DNA of 64,000 nt from Candidatus Peregrinibacteria bacterium (GTDB lineage Bacteria; Patescibacteriota; Gracilibacteria; UBA1369; UM-FILTER-53-11): assembly GCA_016186205.1 (NCBI GenBank), contig JACPMA010000017.1:80354-144353 (forward strand), given 5' to 3'. This document shows positions 30,744 through 38,578 of this stretch, one piece after another. Below the pieces are notes generated by a model. That model was given only the letters and a program-made list of their open reading frames with translations, made no database searches and was not told where the DNA came from. Position 1 is the first letter of the stretch. Every line of letters begins with the position of its first letter. The position numbers were made by a program, and so were the translations under genes.

Positions 30744-31625
30744 TTAAGCTGGCGGAGGCACAGAATCTGCTGGCGGAGTCGGCATAGATCCGCTGTCAGC
30801 CGGAGGTGCCGGAGGCGTTTCATCTTCATCATCATTATCTCGATCTTGCATTTTCACGAGTACGACACCGACAAGAGAATGATCATTTGGATTTCTTCGC
30901 ACAAGTCCGAAAATCCTATCACCTGTCTGGAAATCAGCAAGCGTTCCTGCGCGCGCACCATCATCTTCGATAACGGCAAGTACAGTTTTTGCAGTGACTA
31001 AAACTTTTGCTTGCGCTCCATGTTTTTTCAAGAGTATCACGCCATTTACCGTATCCACAGAGGCAACCCACGCTTGGAGAACTTTTGGTTTTGAGAATCG
31101 GCGAGCTTGAGCTTCCGCGCGTTTAGCTTTCATTATCTTTATCCGCTCTTCTTTTTCCTGCATTCTCCGAGCGCGTTCCATGGCATCCTTTTTCTCACGC
31201 ATGAGTTTTGCAAATTGAGCATCCACTTTAGCTTCAAATTTTGCTTTCTGTTTTGCTTCCCATTGCGCCTGATTTTCCATTTTTTCCTTTTGTTCCTCAA
31301 GCCGTTTATTTAACCATTCCTGAATTTCTTTCACTTTTTTCTCTAAGACATCCCCGCTTAAAGCGCTTAATTTTGCCGTGAGCGTTGCTTGTTCTTCAAG
31401 AGAGAGAAGCGATAATTGTTCTACAGAGAAATATGTAGAAAGATTAAATTCAACCGACGCTGAAGTGTCATTAGATGTATCTCCAGATGGAGGCGGCGTA
31501 GAACTATCTGCAGGCGGAGTAGAAGTATCCGCAGGAGGCGTAGCCCCAGCATCTTGAGCAAAAGCCGTTGCCGAGAACGCCATCAAGAGTAATCCTGCGA
31601 GGAGCGAAGTAAGAAAACGTTTCAT
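30744..31625 (-). CDS. Exported coiled-coil protein with Pro-rich ends
   Basis: The 293-residue protein has a signal peptide (MKRFLTSLLAGLLLMAFSATAFAQ) and then a Pro/Thr/Ser-rich linker with ADTSTPPADSSTPPP repeats. A long basic/acidic coiled coil follows (about 90-175, EKKVKEIQEWLNKRLEEQKE and RMQEKEERIKIMKAKRAEAQ). The C-terminal beta-domain (VLQAWVASVDTVNGVILLKK to GVVLVKM) resembles DUF5666-type domains. The C-terminus is acidic then PPADS repeats. Possibly cell-wall spanning. No function is recognised. The region upstream shares an intergenic space with uvrB. Confidence 0.7.
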   Translation of the reverse strand: MKRFLTSLLAGLLLMAFSATAFAQDAGATPPADTSTPPADSSTPPPSGDTSNDTSASVEFNLSTYFSVEQLSLLSLEEQATLTAKLSALSGDVLEKKVKEIQEWLNKRLEEQKEKMENQAQWEAKQKAKFEAKVDAQFAKLMREKKDAMERARRMQEKEERIKIMKAKRAEAQARRFSKPKVLQAWVASVDTVNGVILLKKHGAQAKVLVTAKTVLAVIEDDGARAGTLADFQTGDRIFGLVRRNPNDHSLVGVVLVKMQDRDNDDEDETPPAPPADSGSMPTPPADSVPPPA

Positions 31626-31661
31626 AAAATAAAAAGGTTAGAAAATAAAATTTGAATAGAA

Positions 31662-31676
31662 ACGAACCAGGTTCGT
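31662..31676. promoter_or_regulatory. LexA/SOS-box-like inverted repeat upstream of uvrB
   Basis: ACGAACC-A-GGTTCGT is a perfect inverted repeat. It contains CGAAC and GTTCG separated by 3 bases; the Gram-positive LexA box has the same half-sites separated by 4. It lies 88 bp before uvrB and 36 bp before the divergent exported-protein gene. Confidence 0.45.
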
Positions 31677-31764
31677 CAGATAGTACAAATATGCAAAATA
31701 ACCGTTACATACTGGGGTTGGGATAGCGCGAAATAGTCGGTTCTGATAGACTTATTCGGTCTTT

Positions 31765-33732
31765 ATGTCTCAAAAGTTCCAGCTTGTTGCGCCTTTCAAG
31801 CCGACCGGCGATCAGCCGCAGGCCATTGAAAAATTGGTGTCTGGGTTAAAATCCGGAAAAAAACATCAAACTTTACTCGGCGTAACTGGATCCGGTAAAA
31901 CTTTTTCTGTCGCTTCAGTAATAGAACAGGTGCAAAAACCGACGCTAATCATTTCGCATAATAAAACGCTTGCCGCGCAGCTTTTTGGCGAATTCAAAGA
32001 ATTTTTTCCAAAGAATGCGGTTGATTATTTTGTTTCTTATTATGATTACTATCAGCCCGAAGCATATCTTCCGGCAACAGACACCTATATCGAAAAAGAT
32101 GCGGCGATTAATGAAGAAATAAATAAATTCCGCCATGCTGCGACCATGCATCTTTTGACGCGACGCGACGTCATTATTGTGGCTTCTGTATCATGTATTT
32201 ATGGCCTCGGTTCGGTCTCAAAGTATGAGGCGCTTGCGATCACTTTGAAAAAAGGCGAACAATTTCAGCGCGATAAATTGCTTCGCAGGCTCACCGATAT
32301 TCAATACACGCGCAGTCAAATGGAGTTCAAGCAGGGCATGTTTCATGTGCTTGGCGATACGGTTGAAATTTTTCCGCCAGGCCAAGATACGATTTTCCGC
32401 TTGGAATTTTTCGGCGATGAAATCGAAAATATTGCGGAGGCGGATTCTTTTACCGGCGAAGTTATTCGCGAGATGGAAGAGGTGACGATTTTTCCCGCAA
32501 AGCATGATGTGACCACCGAAGACCGCATTAAAAAAGCCGTAGATGGAATTCGCATAGATCTTGATGAACGCGTGAAGCAACTCCAAAAAATGGGGAAGAA
32601 TTTGGAAGCTGAGCGCATAAAAACGCGCACGGAATATGACATCGAAATTTTACTTGAAACCGGTTATTGCACAGGAATTGAAAATTATACGCGCTACTTG
32701 AATCTGCGCGAACCCGGCGTGGAGCCGGACACGCTGCTTGATTATTTTCCAGATGATTTTTTGCTTATTATCGACGAGTCGCATATGACTGTTCCGCAAA
32801 TCGGCGGAATGCACAATGGGAATTTTTCGCGCAAGCAGACGCTCATAAATTACGGTTTTCGGCTTCCATCAGCCCACGATAATCGGCCGCTAAAGTTTGA
32901 GGAGTTTGAAAAGCACATGAAGCAGACGATTTATATTTCCGCGACGCCGGCTGAATTTGAAATGAAAAAATCGAAAGGAAATATTGCCGAGCAGATTGTG
33001 AGGCCGACAGGCTTGATTGATCCGCAAGTGGAAGTGCGTCCTTCAAAAGGACAGATTCAGGATCTTATTGAGGAAATTAAAAAGCGCGTGAAGTCGAAAG
33101 AAAGAACGCTTATCACGACGCTTACAAAACGTTCGGCTGAAGATCTTACTGATTATCTTGTTGACGCCGGATTTAAAGTGAAATATCTGCATTCTGACAT
33201 TGAAACGCTTGAGCGCGTGGAAATTCTGCGCGATCTGCGTTTGGGAAAAATAGACGTGCTCGTCGGTATTAATCTGCTTCGCGAAGGACTTGATCTTCCA
33301 GAAGTTTCTTTCATCGCCATTCTTGATGCTGATAAGCAGGGATTTTTGCGTTCTACTCCGGCGCTCATCCAAACCATCGGTCGTTGCGCGCGCAATGTGA
33401 ACGGTTTTGTCGTGATGTACGGGGATAAAATGACAGATGCCATGAAAGGCGCTCTTAATGAGACCGAGCGCCGCCGCAAGATCCAAATGGAATACAATAA
33501 AAAGCACGGTATTACGCCGCAAACGATCGTGAAGGCAATACGCGAAATTCAACTGCCGAAGAAAAAAGAGAAAAAACATATCGATACGAAAAAAATCCCG
33601 CGCGAAGAGATGGGACGGTTTATCAAAATGCTTGAAGATCAGATGGAAATAGCATCGCAGAATATGGAATTCGAAAAAGCCGCTGAACTGCGTGATGAAA
33701 TCGACGAAATCCGGAGAAAAATGAAAATCTAA
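31765..33732 (+). CDS. uvrB: Excinuclease ABC subunit B
   Basis: The 655-residue UvrB has Walker A GVTGSGKT at about residues 39-46, the beta-hairpin DYFVSYYDYYQPEAYLPATDTYIEKD, DESHMTVPQIGGMHNGN, helicase motifs ISATPAEFE and GINLLREGLDLPEVSF, and IGRCARN. A C-terminal UVR domain (FIKMLEDQMEIASQNMEFEKAAELRDEI) binds UvrC. It is complete and typical in length, and verifies DNA damage in nucleotide-excision repair. uvrA and uvrC are not in the window. It overlaps the convergent gene by 4 bp. Confidence 0.96.
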   Translation: MSQKFQLVAPFKPTGDQPQAIEKLVSGLKSGKKHQTLLGVTGSGKTFSVASVIEQVQKPTLIISHNKTLAAQLFGEFKEFFPKNAVDYFVSYYDYYQPEAYLPATDTYIEKDAAINEEINKFRHAATMHLLTRRDVIIVASVSCIYGLGSVSKYEALAITLKKGEQFQRDKLLRRLTDIQYTRSQMEFKQGMFHVLGDTVEIFPPGQDTIFRLEFFGDEIENIAEADSFTGEVIREMEEVTIFPAKHDVTTEDRIKKAVDGIRIDLDERVKQLQKMGKNLEAERIKTRTEYDIEILLETGYCTGIENYTRYLNLREPGVEPDTLLDYFPDDFLLIIDESHMTVPQIGGMHNGNFSRKQTLINYGFRLPSAHDNRPLKFEEFEKHMKQTIYISATPAEFEMKKSKGNIAEQIVRPTGLIDPQVEVRPSKGQIQDLIEEIKKRVKSKERTLITTLTKRSAEDLTDYLVDAGFKVKYLHSDIETLERVEILRDLRLGKIDVLVGINLLREGLDLPEVSFIAILDADKQGFLRSTPALIQTIGRCARNVNGFVVMYGDKMTDAMKGALNETERRRKIQMEYNKKHGITPQTIVKAIREIQLPKKKEKKHIDTKKIPREEMGRFIKMLEDQMEIASQNMEFEKAAELRDEIDEIRRKMKI

Positions 33733-35114
33733 AAGAAAACAGGGGAGAGATCAGGCTGTTCCCCTGGGCGTGGCTTTTTCTGCGGCGGTTGCGGGAGAAA
33801 TCCGTTTTGCGCCAAGCTAGAAAATATAAGCTCAAAATGAGCAATGGCATCAGCGAGTTTTTGCAGCTCTGAACGGAGCCTTTCCGGCGTGCCGCCATAA
33901 AGATATGTCTCCACGCTTACTTCTGTTTGAGCAACGGCTGTCAAAAGTTCATCAATTACTTCCGGTGGAAAGAATTCATGCGCTTTCAGGCGTCCGAAAA
34001 GATCAACAATGCTTGTATAGCCTATAACTTTTCCAAGACTCCGTTTATTCATTTTTTCTTTTCCTTCCAAAAGTCTGGTGATATGCGCATGCGCATCCGA
34101 AAACATAATCAGTATCTGCATGAAATCCTCGCAGCGCTGTTTGCGCGCAGGACTTTGATTTTCATTTTCGCGATAGCGGCGCAATCCTTCCGCTAAACAG
34201 TCGCCAAGAAATATAAACATTCGTTCTTCCGGCGTGGTTTCACCGCTGTCGTTTACAAACGGCAAATCCATAAGCGTACGGCCAAGTTCTTCTTCCAGGC
34301 GCTGTATAGCAACGTTTTTTTCATAGGTGAATTCGCCGGAGCGCTGGAATGTTCTTTGCACCTCGCGAACTGCAGATGCGACTGCATTCATGCGTTCTTG
34401 TGGGTTTGTTTCAGAGCAAATTATGACGGCAAGCTGCGGAGCGATTCGCATAAAATACTTAATAAACAGTTCGGCTTTACGCTGGATGTCTTTTCTAAAA
34501 TCGGCATTCCCTTGATGCAGGAGCGCTAGTGCATCAGGTAATTCCATATCGCCGTTAATTTGAGTAATTTTTGTAATAATTCTCAACGCCGCTGAAAGTT
34601 TTTTCATGCTCCGCAAAAAAGTTTGGAAAAAATATTTTACGTCTTTGTTTCTGTCGAAAGCAAAAAGACATTCTTGCACCGCAGCAAGGAGGTCGAAGTA
34701 GAGCGATTCACCAATGCGTTTTATGATCGGATTTTGGAACGTTTGAAGATGCCCCATAAAAGGTCTGAAAAGTTGAGTCTCAAGGTCGCGCGCAGTATCC
34801 TCAAATTCTTTTTGTTGATCAGGATCGCCAAGAATTTTTCTGTCGTGAAATACGTTGCCGCCAGCAAGCACTTCGTGGACTTTGAGGCCGACTTCTTTTG
34901 CAACCGTGAGATGCGGGCCAAAACGGACTTCACTTAATCTTACAAGGTCGCCTAAATTTCTTCCTATGTCCGTTGCTGATTGTGGCGTCTGCAGAAGATT
35001 TCTCTGGAATCCGGTATTTTGCATTCTTCGGATGCGCGTAAGCTCTTCCGGAGGTATTTCTGTCGGAGTTGATCTATTCCGTTGTCTATCTAAAGATAAG
35101 ATATTGTTAACCAT
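33729..35114 (-). CDS. Hypothetical helical protein
   Basis: This 461-residue protein has no signal peptide or membrane segment and is mostly helical and charged. Readable stretches include VRLSEVRFGPHLTVAKEVGLKVHEV, KYFFQTFLRSMKKLSAALRIITK and RLEEELGRTLMDLPFV. The C-terminus is rich in proline and lysine (PQPPQKKPRPGEQPDLSP). I recognise no family. Style and length resemble the TPR-like protein at 26582-27967, but I see no clear shared motif. The coding call rests on the long open frame and tight packing against uvrB. Confidence 0.6.
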   Translation of the reverse strand: MVNNILSLDRQRNRSTPTEIPPEELTRIRRMQNTGFQRNLLQTPQSATDIGRNLGDLVRLSEVRFGPHLTVAKEVGLKVHEVLAGGNVFHDRKILGDPDQQKEFEDTARDLETQLFRPFMGHLQTFQNPIIKRIGESLYFDLLAAVQECLFAFDRNKDVKYFFQTFLRSMKKLSAALRIITKITQINGDMELPDALALLHQGNADFRKDIQRKAELFIKYFMRIAPQLAVIICSETNPQERMNAVASAVREVQRTFQRSGEFTYEKNVAIQRLEEELGRTLMDLPFVNDSGETTPEERMFIFLGDCLAEGLRRYRENENQSPARKQRCEDFMQILIMFSDAHAHITRLLEGKEKMNKRSLGKVIGYTSIVDLFGRLKAHEFFPPEVIDELLTAVAQTEVSVETYLYGGTPERLRSELQKLADAIAHFELIFSSLAQNGFLPQPPQKKPRPGEQPDLSPVFF

Positions 35115-35195
35115 ATAGTCATAATTTGTATACCAAACAAGATATATCTTATAACAGATTGATATTCATATGTCAATATGATAGTATGGCGCCGC

Positions 35196-36041
35196 ATGAA
35201 AACTGCCACGAAAACTGTGCTAAAAAGTTTTTTGCCTCGAAGAGTGCGCACTTTTTTAAAAACAGGTTTTTATAGCTTTTTGGATGCAGTAGATCTTATA
35301 CGTGGAGCCGACCCAATGATTCCTCCGCGGCGTTTTTATTATATCGGCAGCGGTGATTTTAAAAAAATCGGCGAGGATTATCTAACGCGCTTTATTCGAG
35401 ATTGCGGACTTACACATGCCTCAAAAGTTCTCGATATTGGCTGCGGCAGCGGCCGTTTAGCAGTACCGTTAACTAAATATTTGAATGAGCAAGGAAGCTA
35501 TGACGGATTTGATATTGATCCCAGAGGAATATTGTGGTGCACAAAAAACATAACTGCCAAATACCCGAATTTTCGTTTCTGCGTAAGCGATATTTATAAT
35601 AAAGAATACAACACGTTCGGAAAATATTCGGCAAAAGAATATCGATTTCCTTATAAGGATTCTTCGTTTGATTTGGTTGCATTAACTTCAGTCTTCACGC
35701 ATATGCTTCCGGACGATATAGCTCATTATCTTGCGGAAATCGCCCGCGTGCTAAAGCCAGGAGGAAAAGTACTCGCCACCTATTTTCTTTTTAATAAAAA
35801 AAGCGGCTATCTTAATACAATCCGCGGCACGCTGAATTTTGCTTATGACTGCGATATATATCGCACTATAAGCGATGAAATTCCTGAAGCAGCGATAAGT
35901 TTTGATGAGGAATATATTTTGGGTTTATATAAAGATGCAGGCTTATCGATGGCTGGGCCTATTGAATACGGCGCGGAGACGGGAAGGCAAGATATTATTC
36001 TGGGGGAAACCAAGGTTTCCCCCACGAGCTCGCCTCGCTGA
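35196..36041 (+). CDS. SAM-dependent methyltransferase with element-derived C-terminus
   Basis: The 281-residue class I methyltransferase has VLDIGCGSGRLAVPLTKYL (SAM loop), GFDIDPRGILWC, DSSFDLVALTSVFTHMLPDDI, and EIARVLKPGGKVLATYF. A hydrophobic/basic N-terminus (FLKTGFYSFLDAVDLIRG) may touch the membrane. The normal end of the domain is at GRQDII; the last 14 residues (ILGETKVSPTSSPR) are encoded by a palindromic element. TTGATA-17-TAGTAT (35159-35187) supports ATG 35196; ATG 35178 is inside the promoter. Substrate unknown. Confidence 0.8.
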   Translation: MKTATKTVLKSFLPRRVRTFLKTGFYSFLDAVDLIRGADPMIPPRRFYYIGSGDFKKIGEDYLTRFIRDCGLTHASKVLDIGCGSGRLAVPLTKYLNEQGSYDGFDIDPRGILWCTKNITAKYPNFRFCVSDIYNKEYNTFGKYSAKEYRFPYKDSSFDLVALTSVFTHMLPDDIAHYLAEIARVLKPGGKVLATYFLFNKKSGYLNTIRGTLNFAYDCDIYRTISDEIPEAAISFDEEYILGLYKDAGLSMAGPIEYGAETGRQDIILGETKVSPTSSPR

Positions 36042-36150
36042 GCGAGGACTCGCCCCCCTTCCTTTTGCTCGCTCGGACTGGCAGAGCCAGATCCTCGCTC
36101 ATGAGGAGGCGAGATCGTGGTGCGAAAATCCAAGGTTTACCCCAGAATAA
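35995..36150. repeat. Palindromic element with terminal inverted repeats between convergent genes
   Basis: The ends 35995-36015 and 36130-36150 are inverted repeats with 3 mismatches in 21 positions. The left end also forms its own hairpin TGGGGGAAACC/GGTTTCCCCCA (36001-36024), as in the copies at 1931 and inside pabB. The inner part has ACGAGCTCGCCTCGCTGAGC, a CGCCCCCCTTCCTT run and the hairpin CTGGC-AGA-GCCAG. Both convergent genes end within it, each reading ILG at the repeat end. TA flanks each end. Confidence 0.75.
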
Positions 36151-38509
36151 AAAGCTTGCCGTAGTCCCTGTTTTTAAGGCGGCTGTCTAAAAGGTAGCAG
36201 GTTTTTGATTTATTTTGTGCGCTTTTGCCGAGCTCTGCGAGGATTTCGCGAAAGCGTGTTATGGCGCGCGGAAGAGTGTATTGCTCGAAACCGTTTTCAA
36301 ATTGTTTTGAGCGATTGGCGAGAATCGGATCATTCGGCGGATCAAAAGGAATTTTTTGAAACACGGCTATGTCGATGTCGTTTTCGATTTCCTGGAGATT
36401 TGGAAGAATTTGGTTTGTGGAAAGCAGCGCGGATTTTTCAGGATTTTCTTTGAAGAGAGCAAGCGATTTTCCTTTGCCGCCGGACGGACCCATGGCGAGA
36501 AGCCGGATTCCAATCGGCTGGATTTTCGGAAGGAGCGCTTGATACATTGCTGCAACGGTTTTTTTGGAGCTTAAAAGGAAAAGTACACGGCCCCTTTTTT
36601 CACAAATAATTTCAGTGAAGAGTTTTATGCAGCGTTTGAAATAGCCTTCGGAATACGGTTCCGGAAAATCATCGGGGATTTTAATATTGAGATTTCCGTA
36701 GCCCGTATTTTGTATTTCGCGTTCCATTTTTATTTCTTTCCATTCCGAACCAAATTCAAAAAGTTCTCGTATGAGTCGAAAACTTCCGTCACCGCTCAAT
36801 GCTTCGCTTTGAAGGATTATTTTCTGGAATGACTGTGTGCATTTTTGAAAATATTCAGCAATGAGAATTGGAGCTTGATGAAAAACGAGTTCGTTGGCGG
36901 AAGCCCGGATCCAATTTGCGGTATTTGGCTGCGGTTTAAATACTTCAGCGAGTTTTTCTTTTGTTGGATGATCCGGGAGGTTTGCAAGGGCGATTAACAC
37001 GCGTTTCCATTCATGAGTTTGCCGTAATTCATCATCAAGAATCACATTTCCTTTAAAGCCGGCTTCATCTTCGCTGACAAAACGTTCATAAAAAATTCCC
37101 ATGAGTCCGAATAGCATGGCTGCTTTTTCTCCAAAAATCGGACGAAGGTTGATTTCGGTAAACCGTTTAAAAAAAGCATTTGTAAAAGAATCTTCCAGAC
37201 GGGAAGCTTCCGCGATGATGAGGCTGCGGCGCTGTTGTTGGTGCTGTATGCCGTCCGTGAGTTTTTCCGCAATGCCGCGGGCCAAAGCGTATTGATGTAT
37301 TAATACGATAAAACAATGGGAAGCGGTTTTAAGCGCTTTTTTCCAGAAAATATCTTGCCCTTCTTCATCGGCGAGAAGATCAAAGAGCGGGAATTCTTCA
37401 CGATCGAGCGAAAGTTCGTCGCGATCGCCGGTTTCGGTTGTTTCATTCCACAGAATCATTTTGAGGAGAAAAGGCGTTTCTTCGGCCGGGAAATTGTGTT
37501 GTTTTAATTTTGACGCGAGTTTTTTCGGCGAAATATAAAAATTCGGTTCTTTAAGCGTAGCTGTGGAGAGATTTAATGACGCGGCAGCGCGGAGGATTTC
37601 ATCGCGCTTGCGCGTCGTATTGTAGGCAACGAGGATAGGTTGCTCTTTGAGTTTTTGAAATGGAATTTCAGCAGCAGATTCCAGTAAAATTTTTTGACCG
37701 GAGAGAAATTGCGTAATTATTTCATCATTCCATAATTGATTAGGCGCGGCGGTTCTGATCCATCCCTCGCTCGGTACGGCGTTCTCGCGGCCAGCGCCGC
37801 GAGCCGCCATAAGGCGCATCCGCCCGCTCCGCTTTCGCGTATGCGCCTCGCACTCGGCCTTGCCGCCCCGACGTACGTCGGGGACCTTGCCGGCAAGGCC
37901 TCCGTGAGCCTCGCTCGGAATGGACACAGAACCGCCGCGCCTAGAAAATAATTCTTTTCCAGTCCACCCCGATTTTTCCAACACAGCCTGAATTTTTCCC
38001 ATAGCCGCCTGCGGAATTTCGGCAATTCGGCCAAGCAAAAATTCAAAAAATTCCACCGTAGTCTCGCAATCCACCATCGCGCGGTGGCTATCGCGGAGCG
38101 TCAATCCATATTTTTTCATTAAAACCTCCAATGCATACGATGATTCTTTCAAAAGTAAAATCCGCGCCAGTGCGACAGTGTCTATTTCCGGATTTTTCAC
38201 TTCCGCGTGATGCGAGCGCAGAAAAGCCGTATCAAAAGCAATATTATGTCCGACGATCGGCAAGCCACCGGCAAATTCCAGCACATTCTTTTTTATATCG
38301 GCAAAAAGCGGCGCAGTTTTGACATCCTCATTTTTAATTCCCGTCAGCAACGTTATTTCATATGGCAAAGGAACGCGCGGATTTACGAGCGATTCCCATT
38401 GTTTGATAATTTTGCCATTTTCCCATTGAATTGCCGCTACTTCAATAATATGGTCTCGGCTTGGATCTATACCTGTTGTTTCTGTATCAAGAAAAATGAA
38501 CGGTCCCAT
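36137..38509 (-). CDS. DnaQ-type exonuclease fused to a DinG-like domain without motor motifs
   Basis: The protein has 790 residues. The N-terminal DEDDh exonuclease is intact: DTETTG (D8, E10), GHNIAFD (D93) and SHRAMVDCE (H142, D147). A 67-codon palindromic insertion follows at about residues 189-256. The C-terminal 500 residues align in layout with DinG-family helicases (final LPRAITRFREI, then YLLDSRLKNRDYGKLF). The Walker A position reads LESAAEIPF without GKT, the DEAH position reads LDDELR, and the arginine-finger motif QGxGRLIR is replaced by REILAELGKS. So the helicase part should not hydrolyse ATP. GTG 38524 is an alternative start. Confidence 0.82.
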   Translation of the reverse strand: MGPFIFLDTETTGIDPSRDHIIEVAAIQWENGKIIKQWESLVNPRVPLPYEITLLTGIKNEDVKTAPLFADIKKNVLEFAGGLPIVGHNIAFDTAFLRSHHAEVKNPEIDTVALARILLLKESSYALEVLMKKYGLTLRDSHRAMVDCETTVEFFEFLLGRIAEIPQAAMGKIQAVLEKSGWTGKELFSRRGGSVSIPSEAHGGLAGKVPDVRRGGKAECEAHTRKRSGRMRLMAARGAGRENAVPSEGWIRTAAPNQLWNDEIITQFLSGQKILLESAAEIPFQKLKEQPILVAYNTTRKRDEILRAAASLNLSTATLKEPNFYISPKKLASKLKQHNFPAEETPFLLKMILWNETTETGDRDELSLDREEFPLFDLLADEEGQDIFWKKALKTASHCFIVLIHQYALARGIAEKLTDGIQHQQQRRSLIIAEASRLEDSFTNAFFKRFTEINLRPIFGEKAAMLFGLMGIFYERFVSEDEAGFKGNVILDDELRQTHEWKRVLIALANLPDHPTKEKLAEVFKPQPNTANWIRASANELVFHQAPILIAEYFQKCTQSFQKIILQSEALSGDGSFRLIRELFEFGSEWKEIKMEREIQNTGYGNLNIKIPDDFPEPYSEGYFKRCIKLFTEIICEKRGRVLFLLSSKKTVAAMYQALLPKIQPIGIRLLAMGPSGGKGKSLALFKENPEKSALLSTNQILPNLQEIENDIDIAVFQKIPFDPPNDPILANRSKQFENGFEQYTLPRAITRFREILAELGKSAQNKSKTCYLLDSRLKNRDYGKLFILG
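37741..37943. mobile_element. MITE-like palindromic element inserted in the DnaQ/DinG-like gene
   Basis: It is bounded by perfect 17-bp inverted repeats: TAGGCGCGGCGGTTCTG at 37741-37757 and its complement at 37927-37943. Inside are nested palindromes: CGCGGC/GCCGCG, GGCGCAT/ATGCGCC, GGCCTTGCCG/CGGCAAGGCC, and the perfect 18-mer CCCCGACGTACGTCGGGG. The ends begin and finish with TA. If TA is the duplicated target, the net insert is 201 bp, or 67 codons, and the host frame is kept. No transposase is encoded. Confidence 0.8.
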
Positions 38510-38578
38510 AGCAGTCCGTTTCACTTTATCTGAAACTTCGATTTAGTGTAAGATAAATTCCTCCACCTGCGCAATCTT

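Noticed and set aside
33729..35114. Assigning a function to the 461-residue helical protein
   Set aside because: No recognisable motif; only composition and packing support it as a gene.
37741..37943. Insertion sequence with its own transposase
   Set aside because: The element is only 203 bp, and none of its frames resembles a transposase; the plus-strand frame is a by-product of the palindromes.
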